From Micromonospora sp. WMMA1363 (GTDB taxonomy: Bacteria > Actinomycetota > Actinomycetes > Mycobacteriales > Micromonosporaceae), in NCBI RefSeq assembly GCF_030345795.1, contig NZ_JAUALB010000001.1:2537001-2601000 (forward strand): 64,000 bases of DNA, written 5' to 3'. The first letter of the stretch is position 1, and the number at the start of each line of letters is the position of its first letter. The notes below the pieces were generated by a model. It did no database searches. It saw only the letters and a list, made by a program, of their open reading frames with translations, and had not been told where the DNA came from. The translations under genes and the position numbers were made by a program. Below are positions 50,554 to 59,110 of the stretch, piece by piece.

Positions 50554-51171
50554 TCAGTCCGCAACCGGTTGGGTGGGCACAGCTTGGTGACGGCGCAGTC
50601 CGGCGATGAGGAAACCAACCATTCGACGCGCGTCGTAGCGTGGGTCGCGGCCCGCACCGATGCACAGGTTGCCGACGCCACGCATCAGTTCGTAGGCCGC
50701 CACGTCGGGGCGGATCTCGCCCGCCGCCGCGGCGGCGTCGACCAACCGGGCGCACACCGGGACGAGGCGGTCGAGGAAGTAGGCGTGCAGGGCCTGGAAG
50801 GTGGCGTCGTCGGACTGCAGCGCCTCGGCGAGGCCGTGCTTGGTAACCAAGAAGTCGACGAAGAGGTCGATCCAACGAGCCAGGGCGACGTGCGGGGTGC
50901 CACTGGCCGCCAGCAGGGCCGGACCGGCTTCGGCGCAGGCCTCGACCTGGTGCCGGTAGACGGCGACGATGAGATCGGCGCGCGTCGGGAAGTGGCGGTA
51001 GATGGTGCCGACACCGACACCGGCCCGGGCGGCGATGTCACGTACCGGCACATCGACGCCGGAGGCGAGGAAAGCCGCGCCGGCCGCGTCGAGCAGGGTC
51101 CGCTCGTTGCGTCGGGCGTCGGCCCGCTTCCGTGAGGCTGAGCCCCCCGACCCGCCGTCGATGTCGGCCAC
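50554..51171 (-). CDS. TetR-family transcriptional repressor
   Basis: A 205-residue regulator. The N-terminal helix-turn-helix is residues 22-68 (RNERTLLDAAGAAFLASGVDVPVRDIAARAGVGVGTIYRHFPTRADLI). The remaining helices form a ligand-binding pocket (EACAEAGPALLAASGTPHVALARWIDLFVDFLVTKHGLAEAL). A Gly/Ser-rich N-terminal tail of about 20 residues is unusual. The GTG at 51171 follows GGAGGT. It faces an alpha/beta hydrolase gene with two matching palindromes between them, so it should repress that gene and perhaps itself. Confidence 0.93.
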   Translation of the reverse strand: MADIDGGSGGSASRKRADARRNERTLLDAAGAAFLASGVDVPVRDIAARAGVGVGTIYRHFPTRADLIVAVYRHQVEACAEAGPALLAASGTPHVALARWIDLFVDFLVTKHGLAEALQSDDATFQALHAYFLDRLVPVCARLVDAAAAAGEIRPDVAAYELMRGVGNLCIGAGRDPRYDARRMVGFLIAGLRRHQAVPTQPVAD

Positions 51172-51196
51172 TGCGCTGTTACCTCCGTCACGACGC

Positions 51197-51245
51197 TTGA
51201 TAAGCGGAACGCTGTTCCGTATCGTTTCAACGGAACGAGGTTCCG
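51197..51245 (+). promoter_or_regulatory. Hydrolase promoter with two TetR-type operators
   Basis: TTGATA (51197-51202) and TATCGT (51220-51225) with a 17-base spacer form a good promoter. CGGAAC-GCT-GTTCCG (51205-51219) fills the spacer exactly, and CGGAAC-GAG-GTTCCG (51231-51245) lies just after the start point. The two share the same 6-3-6 arms. This is the arrangement of a tight repressor switch. Confidence 0.8.
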
Positions 51246-51325
51246 CTTGTTCATGATGTCAGGGCAGGCGCTTCATGTCCAAACCGCACATCACCAGCTC
51301 GGCTCAACCCGCAAGGAGAAACCAT

Positions 51326-52255
51326 ATGGACCACACCGACAAGGGCACCAGCGCACCCGCCCCGGTCGTCTCGGTCAGTCCGGTGACGCTGCCGGCCGTC
51401 GGCCGTGGCGAGGACCTGCAGGTGCGAGTGTCAGCCCCCGCAGCGGGGCACGAACTACCCATCATCGTCTTCTCGCACGGCTTCGGCTGGTCGATGACCG
51501 GCTATGCCCCGCTGGTCGACTTCTGGGCAGCTCACGGCTTCGTGGTGGTTGTACCCACGCACCTCGACTCCAGGACGCTGAACATCACGCCCGACGATCA
51601 CCGCTACCCCGAGATCTGGCGCTTCCGAGTCGACGACCTGAGGCGCATCCTCGACCAGCTCGACCTTGTCGAGTCCGCCGTTCCCGGTCTCCGTGGACGC
51701 CTCGACCGAAGCCGCATCGCCGTGGCCGGACACTCCTGGGGTGGCCAGACGGCGAGCACGCTGCTGGGCGCACGGGTCCTCGGTGCCGACGGCGTCCCCG
51801 GCGAGGACCTGTCCGACTCGCGGGTCAAGGCGGGTGTGCTGCTGTCCACGACCGGCACGGGCGGAGCCGACCTGAGCCCGTTCGCCGCCGAGCACTTCCC
51901 CTTCATGAACCCGAGCTTCGCGGACATGGCCACGCCGGCCCTCGTGGTCGCGGGAGACCGGGACCAGTCCCCCCTGAGCGTCCGGGGGCCGGACTGGTTC
52001 GCCGACCCGTACCACCTGAGCCCCGGGCCGAAGAGCCTGCTCACGCTGTTCGGGGCAGAACACTCCCTTGGTGGAGTCGCCGGCCACGCCGTCGCGGAAA
52101 CGACCGACGAGAATCCCGAACGAGTCGCTCTCGTCCAACGGCTCACCTGGGCCTACCTGCGCAGTGCGCTCTACCCCGCGGACCACAGCTGGGCAACAGC
52201 GAACGCCGAGCTGACCACGGGCACCGACCCGCTGGGCCGAATCGACTCCAAGTGA
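51326..52255 (+). CDS. Alpha/beta hydrolase (dienelactone hydrolase / chlorophyllase-like)
   Basis: A 309-residue hydrolase. The oxyanion HGF is in FSHGFGWSMTG near residue 53, the nucleophile in AVAGHSWGGQTAS near 136, the acid Asp in VVAGDRDQSPLS near 208, and the His in LFGAEHSLGGV near 246. The exact substrate is unknown; the repressor link suggests an esterase or lipase induced by a xenobiotic-type ligand. The ATG at 51326 follows AAGGAGAAACC; a start 51 bases earlier was rejected. It ends in a terminator hairpin. Confidence 0.9.
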   Translation: MDHTDKGTSAPAPVVSVSPVTLPAVGRGEDLQVRVSAPAAGHELPIIVFSHGFGWSMTGYAPLVDFWAAHGFVVVVPTHLDSRTLNITPDDHRYPEIWRFRVDDLRRILDQLDLVESAVPGLRGRLDRSRIAVAGHSWGGQTASTLLGARVLGADGVPGEDLSDSRVKAGVLLSTTGTGGADLSPFAAEHFPFMNPSFADMATPALVVAGDRDQSPLSVRGPDWFADPYHLSPGPKSLLTLFGAEHSLGGVAGHAVAETTDENPERVALVQRLTWAYLRSALYPADHSWATANAELTTGTDPLGRIDSK

Positions 52256-52268
52256 GACGCTGAGAAGC

Positions 52269-52313
52269 ACCACGCGCCCCTCATCGGCTGGACGCCGGCG
52301 CGGGGCGCGTGGT
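52269..52313 (+). terminator. Hairpin terminator after the hydrolase gene
   Basis: ACCACGCGCCCC (52269-52280) pairs with GGGGCGCGTGGT (52302-52313), a perfect 12-bp stem with a 21-base loop, 14 bases after the stop. Confidence 0.75.
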
Positions 52314-52462
52314 CGATCTCCGACGTCGGCACTTCGCCAGTGACTACTTGTCGAGGAACGCGAGCAGGGCCTTGTTCGCCCTCGTCCGCAACGTGACCCG
52401 CCTGATGCCGGTCTGCGCCCGACACTCCCGATCGCCGAGTCGCTCCGGCCCGAACCGGACGG

Positions 52463-53065
52463 CTACCACGCGGCCTCGGCGGGGGCGCGCCGCGCCGGCC
52501 CCGCCATCGCGTAGGTGACGAGACCCTGCACGGCGAGCACGGCGGCGGTGATCGCGGCGGTCCGGTTGTCCGGCGCCTGCGACTGCCAGGTGAAAATCTG
52601 CCCGGACGCCGTTTCCGTCAGGGGGAAGACCACCGCCGGGAGGGTCCAGCCCAGCGGCAGCAACCAGGACCTGCCCGCACCGATCGTCGCCGCGCCCAGC
52701 GCCGTCAGCCCGATCAGGCCGGCCGCGTCGCGGATCACCAGCCCGGCCGGGCCGAACCGCGCGTCGGTGTGCAGCGTGGGCAGCAGCAGGATGAGGACGA
52801 GGGCGAACGCGGCCAGCAGGTGTACGGCCCGCCGCGGGAACCATCGCAGCGAGGCCGTGCCCTCGAGCGCGTCGTCGGGACCGGCGAGCGTGGTGGTCGT
52901 CGTCGCGACGATCACCAGGACGGTCAGGATCACCATCGGGGTGCCCACGTCACGGCTGTCCGAGTTGACCACCCACAGGCACCAGGAGATCGCGGCGCTC
53001 CCGGCGGCCACGGCCAGCGCGACCGGCACCCGACGCGAGCGCAGATAGAGCGTCAGCCATCTCAT
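52463..53065 (-). CDS. Polytopic membrane protein of the ABC transporter operon
   Basis: A 200-residue protein with five or six predicted membrane helices (VPVALAVAAGSAAISWCLWVV, PMVILTVLVIVATTTTTLAG, AVHLLAAFALVLILLLPTL, LIGLTALGAATIGAG, TAAITAAVLAVQGLVTYAM). It is the last gene of the operon; its ATG at 53065 overlaps the previous stop (ATGA). It may be a second permease subunit or accessory protein. No motif beyond hydrophobicity is seen. Confidence 0.75.
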   Translation of the reverse strand: MRWLTLYLRSRRVPVALAVAAGSAAISWCLWVVNSDSRDVGTPMVILTVLVIVATTTTTLAGPDDALEGTASLRWFPRRAVHLLAAFALVLILLLPTLHTDARFGPAGLVIRDAAGLIGLTALGAATIGAGRSWLLPLGWTLPAVVFPLTETASGQIFTWQSQAPDNRTAAITAAVLAVQGLVTYAMAGPARRAPAEAAW

Positions 53066-54393
53066 CGGCGGCTCCCGGCGGGCAGGTCGGTGAGTTCCTC
53101 GCAGGCGAGGGCCGCGCGCCGGACCTCTGCCACGCGGGCCACCGCCTCCCGCTCTGGCAGTCGGCGCAGTGCCCGCCACCACCTGACGGCCTCGGCGTTG
53201 ATCTCGGCCGGTTCGAGGGAGTGGCCCGGCTCGGGCACGCGTCCCAGCAGCCAGTAACCGACGGCACGGGCGACCGGTGTGCTCGGCTGGCGGCCTTCGC
53301 AGCCCCGCATGTTGGCACCACCCGCGTCCAGCATCCGCGGAATGACCTCGGATTTGCCCGCGAGGCGACCGTGCTTGTCGACCTGGACGGGGATCAACAC
53401 GGTGTCGGCCCGTCGCGGAGGGCTCGTGTCGGGATGGTAGGTGGTGGTGTCCTCGTGCGCGGCGGTCGGCGGATCCGGCAGTTTCGCCAGCATGGAGAGG
53501 GCCTGCCGGGCCAGGGGCGTGACCTCGGGCAGTAGCCCGGCGTGGACGCGGCTGACGCAGACCCGGGGGCTGCCCTGCGCGCAGACGTGTTCCTGCGCGA
53601 CGGGGTCGATCGGGTGCGCGACGAATGCGTCACCGCGCGGAGCGACCACGGTCGCCAGGGCGACACCGAGGGCCGCCGGCAGCAGCGCCGCCACCCGGCT
53701 GCGCCATGACCCGGACGCGAGCAGCACCACGGCGGCGCCCGCGAGCGCCGTCAGCCAGATAGCCTGCGCGAGGCTGACCCGGCCGGTCACCGTCTGGTAG
53801 TCGGTGTACTGGCCCATGCCGTACATCGGCGAGAGGACCATGGCCAGCCACTCGGTTCCGGTGCGGCGCATGGCGGCAGGAATCACCAACAGCAGCGCGA
53901 TGCCGGCCACGGCGAGCACGGGCGCGGTCACCACGGACGGTACGAAGCGCCCGACCGCCAGGCCGAGCCAGGCCGCCGCGATCATCGCCAGCCCGCCGAC
54001 GGCCACGACGGTGAAGACCGACCCGGGCAGGTAGCTCGCCGTGTCGATGATCCTGGGAACGGCCACCGCCGCCACCGCCAGATAGCCGCACCCCACGGCG
54101 ACGCCCATCGCGCCGAGAATGGGCAGAATCCGCTGCGCGCGGGGCCGGGCGGTGCTGGCGAACAGCTCCGCCACGCGGGACCGGTGCTCGCGGCGCGCCT
54201 GCCAGGCACCGGCGGCGAGCGCGAGCGGCCACAGCAGCACCAGATACTCCCGTTGGATCATGGCCAGCGGCATCCACCCGGCCGACCACCGTTGCGGGGC
54301 GGTGTACAAGAGGACCGCACCGGCCACGAGCAGGGCCAGCAGGGCACCGGCAGCGGCGGAGCGGCGCAGTTCGACACGGAGAACCCGGCTCAC
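53062..54393 (-). CDS. ABC transporter permease-like membrane protein
   Basis: A 443-residue protein. Residues 1-250 form six or so membrane helices in the ABC-2 style, followed by an extracytoplasmic or cytoplasmic domain of about 190 residues (from DAFVAHPIDPVAQEHVCAQGSPRVCVSRVHAGLLPEV) containing two cysteine pairs and ending in an Arg/Glu-rich helical segment (EAVARVAEVRRAALACEEL). Both flanking borders overlap (GTGA with the ATPase gene, ATGA with the downstream gene). The role may be export of a small molecule or membrane remodelling. The unusual large C-terminal domain separates it from plain ABC-2 permeases. Confidence 0.78.
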   Translation of the reverse strand: MSRVLRVELRRSAAAGALLALLVAGAVLLYTAPQRWSAGWMPLAMIQREYLVLLWPLALAAGAWQARREHRSRVAELFASTARPRAQRILPILGAMGVAVGCGYLAVAAVAVPRIIDTASYLPGSVFTVVAVGGLAMIAAAWLGLAVGRFVPSVVTAPVLAVAGIALLLVIPAAMRRTGTEWLAMVLSPMYGMGQYTDYQTVTGRVSLAQAIWLTALAGAAVVLLASGSWRSRVAALLPAALGVALATVVAPRGDAFVAHPIDPVAQEHVCAQGSPRVCVSRVHAGLLPEVTPLARQALSMLAKLPDPPTAAHEDTTTYHPDTSPPRRADTVLIPVQVDKHGRLAGKSEVIPRMLDAGGANMRGCEGRQPSTPVARAVGYWLLGRVPEPGHSLEPAEINAEAVRWWRALRRLPEREAVARVAEVRRAALACEELTDLPAGSRR

Positions 54394-55190
54394 CGGGTCA
54401 CCCCCGCGCGGTGCCGGCGCAGGATCGCCGAGTATCCCCGCTCGGCCGGGCTGTCCCCGGCGTCGCCCTGCCCGCCCTCGGCGACGAGGTCGTCCGGGGC
54501 GCCCTGGAAGACGAGCCGCCCCTCGTGCATCATGACGACGTCGGTGCAGGCGGCGACCACGTCCTCGACCAGGTGCGTGGAGACCAGGACACAGCTGTCG
54601 ACACCCAGTTCGCGCAGGAGCGCACGGAAGTCCACGCGTTGCTCGGGGTCCAGTCCGACGGTGGGCTCGTCGAGCAGCAGCACCGCCGGGTCGTTCACGA
54701 TCGCCTGTGCGATGCCGGCGCGGCGCAGCATGCCGCCGGAGAGAGTCTTCATCCGCGCGTCCGCCTTGGCGGCGAGCCCGACCCGTTCGATCGCCCGTTG
54801 CACCGCCCCCGGCACGGCGCTCTTCGGCACTTCCTTGAGCCAGGCCATGTACTCGACGAACTCCCGCACGGTGAAGCGCGGGTAGAACCCGAACTGCTGC
54901 GGCAGGTATCCGAGACCGCGACGGACCCGCCGCAGGTCGGCCCTGGCGTCGACGCTCTCGCCGAGCACCGTCAGCCGCCCGCCGGCCGGCTTCACGACCG
55001 TGGCCAGCGACCGCATCAGCGTCGTCTTGCCGGCGCCGTTCGGTCCGAGCAACCCGTGCACACCGGTGTCCAGGGCCAGGTCCAGCCCGTCGACGGCCAG
55101 GTGCCGGCCGGCGCGAACGCGCAACCCGTCGGCCTGCACCACCCAGGGATGAGTGGTCGGGGCCGTCTCGGCCGCGCTCACCACACGCAT
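54390..55190 (-). CDS. ABC transporter ATP-binding protein
   Basis: A 266-residue ABC ATPase: Walker A LLGPNGAGKTTLMRSL near residue 48, Q-loop in GYLPQQFGFYP near 97, signature LSGGMLRRAGIAQAI near 151, Walker B AVLLLDEPTVGLDP near 170, and the switch His in VLVSTHLVEDV near 204. The start is TTG-ATG-ATG with GGAGAG before; the last ATG (55190) has the best spacing, and the others differ by two codons. It overlaps the permease gene by GTGA and lies 33 bases after the anti-sigma gene, so it belongs to the same operon. Confidence 0.93.
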   Translation of the reverse strand: MRVVSAAETAPTTHPWVVQADGLRVRAGRHLAVDGLDLALDTGVHGLLGPNGAGKTTLMRSLATVVKPAGGRLTVLGESVDARADLRRVRRGLGYLPQQFGFYPRFTVREFVEYMAWLKEVPKSAVPGAVQRAIERVGLAAKADARMKTLSGGMLRRAGIAQAIVNDPAVLLLDEPTVGLDPEQRVDFRALLRELGVDSCVLVSTHLVEDVVAACTDVVMMHEGRLVFQGAPDDLVAEGGQGDAGDSPAERGYSAILRRHRAGVTR

Positions 55191-55223
55191 CATCAACTCT
55201 CCATTGGTCGGCGAACTACTAGC

Positions 55224-56027
55224 TCAGTCTCGGCTGGACAGCCATCGGTAGCCGTCGGCGCGGGTCGCGGTGACCGCGACGAGCGCCGCGGTGATCAGGG
55301 CCCAGATGGGAATGCTGCCCGGGCTGAGTACGACCGGGAGGTTCATCGTGGCCATGCTCGGCACCACCACAGCCACCCCCCACGCCGCGCCGATGCCGGT
55401 CGCCGCCCGGTGTAGGCCCAACACCCCACCCAGGGCGATGGTGGCGGCCGTACCCGCCAAGCTGGGCAGCAACATCAGCGCCATCGAGATCCCACTGCCG
55501 ATCCCCAGGAGGGCCAGCGCGGGCACGACCACGGCCAGCACCACCACGGCGCGTCGCAGCAGCATCGCCAGCCCGGCGCCGGGCGTGCCGGCGACCAGTT
55601 CCCACGCGGGATCGGCGCGCCGACTCCAGGCCACGGCGACGCCCGGAAGCGGCGCCACCGGGGCGAGCAGCAGCACCAGCGAGGGCAGATCCGGCCGCAG
55701 CCGGTCGAGAAGGTACGCGCAGCCCAGCACCGCCACCGTCATGGCGAGCCACGGCACCAACGCCCAGACGAACCAGCGTCGCCGCATCGCCGACCAGGGC
55801 CGGGCCGCGTGGGCCGGAGGCGGCCCCGCGGCGATGCCGACGTCCAGGCCGGAGGCGATCCGGTCGAGCAGCGCCCGGGTCTGGTCCCCGACGCTGCCGG
55901 CCAGGCGGGCTCGGCAGTCCGCGCAGTTCTCCAGGTGTGCCTCGACCGACCACACGGTCGCCTCGTCCAGCCCGTCGCCGCCGCCGGCGTAGCGGGCGAT
56001 CACGGCGAGGTTCGGGTGTCTGGTCAT
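55224..56027 (-). CDS. Membrane-bound zinc-finger anti-sigma factor
   Basis: A 267-residue protein starting with an HC2-type zinc-binding anti-sigma domain (residues 1-55: VEAHLENCADCRARLAGSV, H-x3-C-x2-C pattern), then a linker and five or six membrane helices. It should hold the sigma factor encoded just upstream at the membrane. Its ATG overlaps the sigma gene stop (ATGA), which fits 1:1 synthesis. The number of membrane helices is larger than the single span of most anti-sigmas, suggesting it also senses the membrane state or transported ligand. Confidence 0.85.
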   Translation of the reverse strand: MTRHPNLAVIARYAGGGDGLDEATVWSVEAHLENCADCRARLAGSVGDQTRALLDRIASGLDVGIAAGPPPAHAARPWSAMRRRWFVWALVPWLAMTVAVLGCAYLLDRLRPDLPSLVLLLAPVAPLPGVAVAWSRRADPAWELVAGTPGAGLAMLLRRAVVVLAVVVPALALLGIGSGISMALMLLPSLAGTAATIALGGVLGLHRAATGIGAAWGVAVVVPSMATMNLPVVLSPGSIPIWALITAALVAVTATRADGYRWLSSRD

Positions 56028-56563
56028 GACAGTGCCTCCCGCAGAGCGATCCGGGCCCGCCGCGCGCGGGACTTCACCGTGCCCTCCGGCACTCCCAGCA
56101 GAATCGACGTCTCCCGCACGGACAGCCCGTCGAGGACCATCGCGCGCAGGACCTGCCGCAGCTCGACCGGAAGCACGAGCAGGGCCTGCTCCAGTTCCTG
56201 CCCGATCCGCCCGGCCATCACCTCGTCCTCGGCGGCGGGCGCGGCGGTCTCCGCCAGCGGCACCGGCGGCACCTGCGCCTGCCGGGCCCGCCGCCGGAAC
56301 GCGTCCACCAACCGGTTGGCGGCGATGGTCCACAGCCAGCCGACCGCACTGCCGGACGTTGCGGCGCCGGCGAATCCACCGGCGGCCCGCCAGACGGCCA
56401 GGTACGTCTCCTGCATCACGTCGGCAACGATCTCCTCGTCGGCGCACCGGCGGCGCAGGCGCACGGCGAGCCACGGTGACGTGCGCCGATACAGCTCGTC
56501 GAACGCCCGCCGATCACCACCGGCCATGCGGCGCACGAGTGCTGCCTCGTCGACCGCGTCCAT
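56024..56563 (-). CDS. ECF-type RNA polymerase sigma factor
   Basis: A 179-residue sigma-70 family factor with region 2 (residues 13-78: RRAFDELYRRTSPWLAVRLRRRCADEEIVADVMQETYLAVWRAAGGF) and region 4 (about 125-175: LPVELRQVLRAMVLDGLSVRETSILLGVPEGTVKSRARRARIAL). The linker has a Pro-rich stretch. The ATG at 56563 fits the usual domain start; an upstream GTG (56614) would add 17 residues and neither site has a clean ribosome signal. It leads an operon with its own anti-sigma and an ABC transporter, so it probably controls that operon. Confidence 0.88.
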   Translation of the reverse strand: MDAVDEAALVRRMAGGDRRAFDELYRRTSPWLAVRLRRRCADEEIVADVMQETYLAVWRAAGGFAGAATSGSAVGWLWTIAANRLVDAFRRRARQAQVPPVPLAETAAPAAEDEVMAGRIGQELEQALLVLPVELRQVLRAMVLDGLSVRETSILLGVPEGTVKSRARRARIALREALS

Positions 56564-56846
56564 GCCTCGTCTCACATCAGGCAAGACGACGTCCACCCCT
56601 CGACGGTTCTCCACGAACTATGACCTACATCACGCCGACGGGCGGTCACCTTGGGCGACCGGGCCATCGAAGCCCGACCACGGAGCGAGCGCCGAGGCCC
56701 GGCAACCCTAACGTGACCTTGCAGTCATGCGGCTGGGGCAGATCGGCGGACAGGGCCTTCGCGTGAGAAACATCCACTAATTACCCTTAGCCGCCTTATA
56801 TTCACTTTTGGGACATGAATTCCGGGAGGGCCTGGAGGGGGTCATC

Positions 56847-58881
56847 GTGACCACTCGACGGCGACTGTTGATGGCGGGTGCCGCCGGTGGAGCGGCCGTC
56901 CTGCTGTCTCCGCACGGTTCCCGCGCCGTGGTGCCACAGTCGGCGCAGCCGCCACTGTGGCCACAGCCGACGCAGCCGTCACTGGACCCCGACAGCATCG
57001 AGAAGTACCAGACGAACCTGCTGGTCCCGGCGGTCATGCCGCCGGTGCGCCGACGCGGCCGGGACCGGATCGACGAGTACCTGATCGGGGTGCGGCAGTT
57101 CTCGCAGCAGGTCCTGCCGCCGAATCTGCCCCGAACCACGGTCTGGGGACTCGGCGCCGCCGCCGACCGTGGAACGTTCCAGTTCCCGGGGTTCACCATC
57201 GAAGCACGAGTCGACCGCCCCGTGCAGGTGACCTGGATCAACCAACTCGTGGACCGGCACGACCGGTTCCTGCCGCCGCTGCTCCCCGTCGACCCGACGC
57301 TGCACTGGGCCAACCCGCCGGGCGGGACTCCACCCCCACCTTCACCCGGACACCCGGCCCGTACCTCGGCCCGGTCCCGATCGTCGTGCATCTGCACGGC
57401 GGGCACACCCAGGCGGAGAGTGACGGCTACCCGGAAGCATGGTTCCTGCCGGCAGCGGCGAACATCCCGCCGGCTACGCGACGGTCGGCAGCTTCTACGA
57501 CCAGTACCGGGCGTCGTTCGCCGAGCAGTTCGGGATCCAGTGGCGGCCCGGGACCTCGACATCTCGCTACGAAAACGATCAACGGGCGACCGCCGAATGG
57601 TACCACGACCACGCCCTGGGTATGACCCGGCAGGCCGTCTACTCCGGACTCGCCGGCTTCTACCTGCTCCGCGGAGGTAAGTCCGACCTGCCACCAGGCA
57701 TCCTGCCCGGCCCCGCCCCCGCCCTCGGCGACCCACCGGGCACCCGCTACTACGAGATCCCGATCGTCATCCAGGACCGGTCCTTCCACCGTGACGGCTC
57801 GCTGTTCTACCCCGGCAGCCGGGCCTTCAGCGGCACCTGCGCCAACCCCGCGAACTACATCCCCAACGGCGACGTCCCGCCGATCTGGGTTCCCGAGTTC
57901 TTCGCCGACACCATCGTGGCGAACGGCCAGACCTGGCCACGCCTCGAGGTCGAACGACGACGGTACCGGCTACGCCTGCTCAACGGCTGCAACTCCCGCA
58001 CCCTGATCCTGAAGATCGCCGCCGACCCCACCGCCGCGCGCCCCGCCACCCCGGCCCTACCGATCTGGCTGATCGGCACCGACGGCGGCTTCCTCCCCCA
58101 ACCCGAACCACTCGACGAGGTCACCCTCGGCGGCGCCCAACGCGCCGACGTGATCATCGACTTCACCGACGTGCCCGCCGGCACCGACCTGTACCTGATC
58201 AACGAGGGCCCGGACGGGCCGTACCCCGGCGGGACACCCGGCGTCGACTTCACGCCCGCCGACGTCGACACCACCGGTCAGGTCATGAAACTCGCCGTCG
58301 TCCCCCGCACCGGACCCGACACGAGCGTCCCACCAGACCAACTCCGCCTGCCCAGATTCACCCCCCTCGGCCCGGCGACCAACACCCGCCGCGTCTCACT
58401 CAATGAACAGATGTCCTCCACCGGCTGCGGCCCCATTGCCGTGCTACTCGGCACCGTCGACCCCGACGGCACCGCCGTGCCGTTGACCTGGAGCGACCCG
58501 GTCACCGAGAACGTCGCACTCAACGCCACCGAAATCTGGGAAATCGACAACCGCACGGTCGACGGTCACCCGATCCACGTCCACCAGGTCGAATTCCAGG
58601 TCATCGGTCGCGGACCCGACGGCAACCAACCACCCGGCCCCCAGGACAGCGGCTACCTCGACACCGTGATCGCCCTACCCGGCGAGATCACCCGGATCAA
58701 GGCCCTCTTCGACCTACCCGGCCGATACGTCTGGCACTGCCACATCCTGGAGCACGAAGACAACGAGATGATGCGGCCGGTGAACGTCGGCCCCGCAGTC
58801 GCCCCACACCAGGCCGACCCCGCCGCCGAGCCGTCCCATTCGGACCAGCGCTCGAACGAGTCGCCCCAATACCCCGAATAA
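56847..58881 (+). pseudogene. Multicopper oxidase (CotA/bilirubin-oxidase-like) broken by two frameshifts
   Basis: Adding one base at each of two places gives a 678-residue multicopper oxidase. The frame starts at the GTG at 56847 (GGAGGGGGTC upstream) with a Tat-like signal (TTRRRLLMAGAAGGAAVL), then runs to about 57325. A second frame carries HLHGGHTQAESDG, and from about 57465 a third frame runs to a TAA stop and holds WYHDHALG, HPIHVHQVEFQV and HCHILEHEDNEMM, all the copper ligands. Both switches are net one-base losses. It is either a recent pseudogene or two assembly errors. Confidence 0.85.
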
Positions 58882-59072
58882 GAGGTCCCATCACGAGGCC
58901 ACTCAGCCTCGCGGCCTCGCCCTCTTCGCACCACGGTCGTCACGAACAGTGCCGTCACCGACAGTGGGACATCTCACCATGGCTGGCGGCGCATTCTTCC
59001 GGACGCCGGGAGACACGAGGTCCGGCTGGCAACTACCTGCACGCCGTAGTCCTCCCAGCTGTGGAAAGGGAA

Positions 59073-59103
59073 TTGACCCTTACGCTACGTAAGATCCTAG
59101 CGT
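59073..59103 (+). promoter_or_regulatory. Promoter with 19-bp spacer filled by a 15-bp palindrome
   Basis: TTGACC (59073-59078), 19 bases and TAGCGT (59098-59103) place transcription start at or near the ATG at 59111. Within the spacer CTTACG-CTA-CGTAAG (59079-59093) is an exact 6-3-6 palindrome. Long spacers with a dyad between the boxes are typical of MerR-family-activated promoters. The leaderless start agrees with the absence of a ribosome site. Confidence 0.55.
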
Positions 59104-59110
59104 CGCTGGC

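Noticed and set aside
52344..52462. Minus-strand frame ending KALLAFLDK, similar to hydrolase C-termini
   Set aside because: Only about ten residues match and there is no start or active site; too short to support a gene or a relic.
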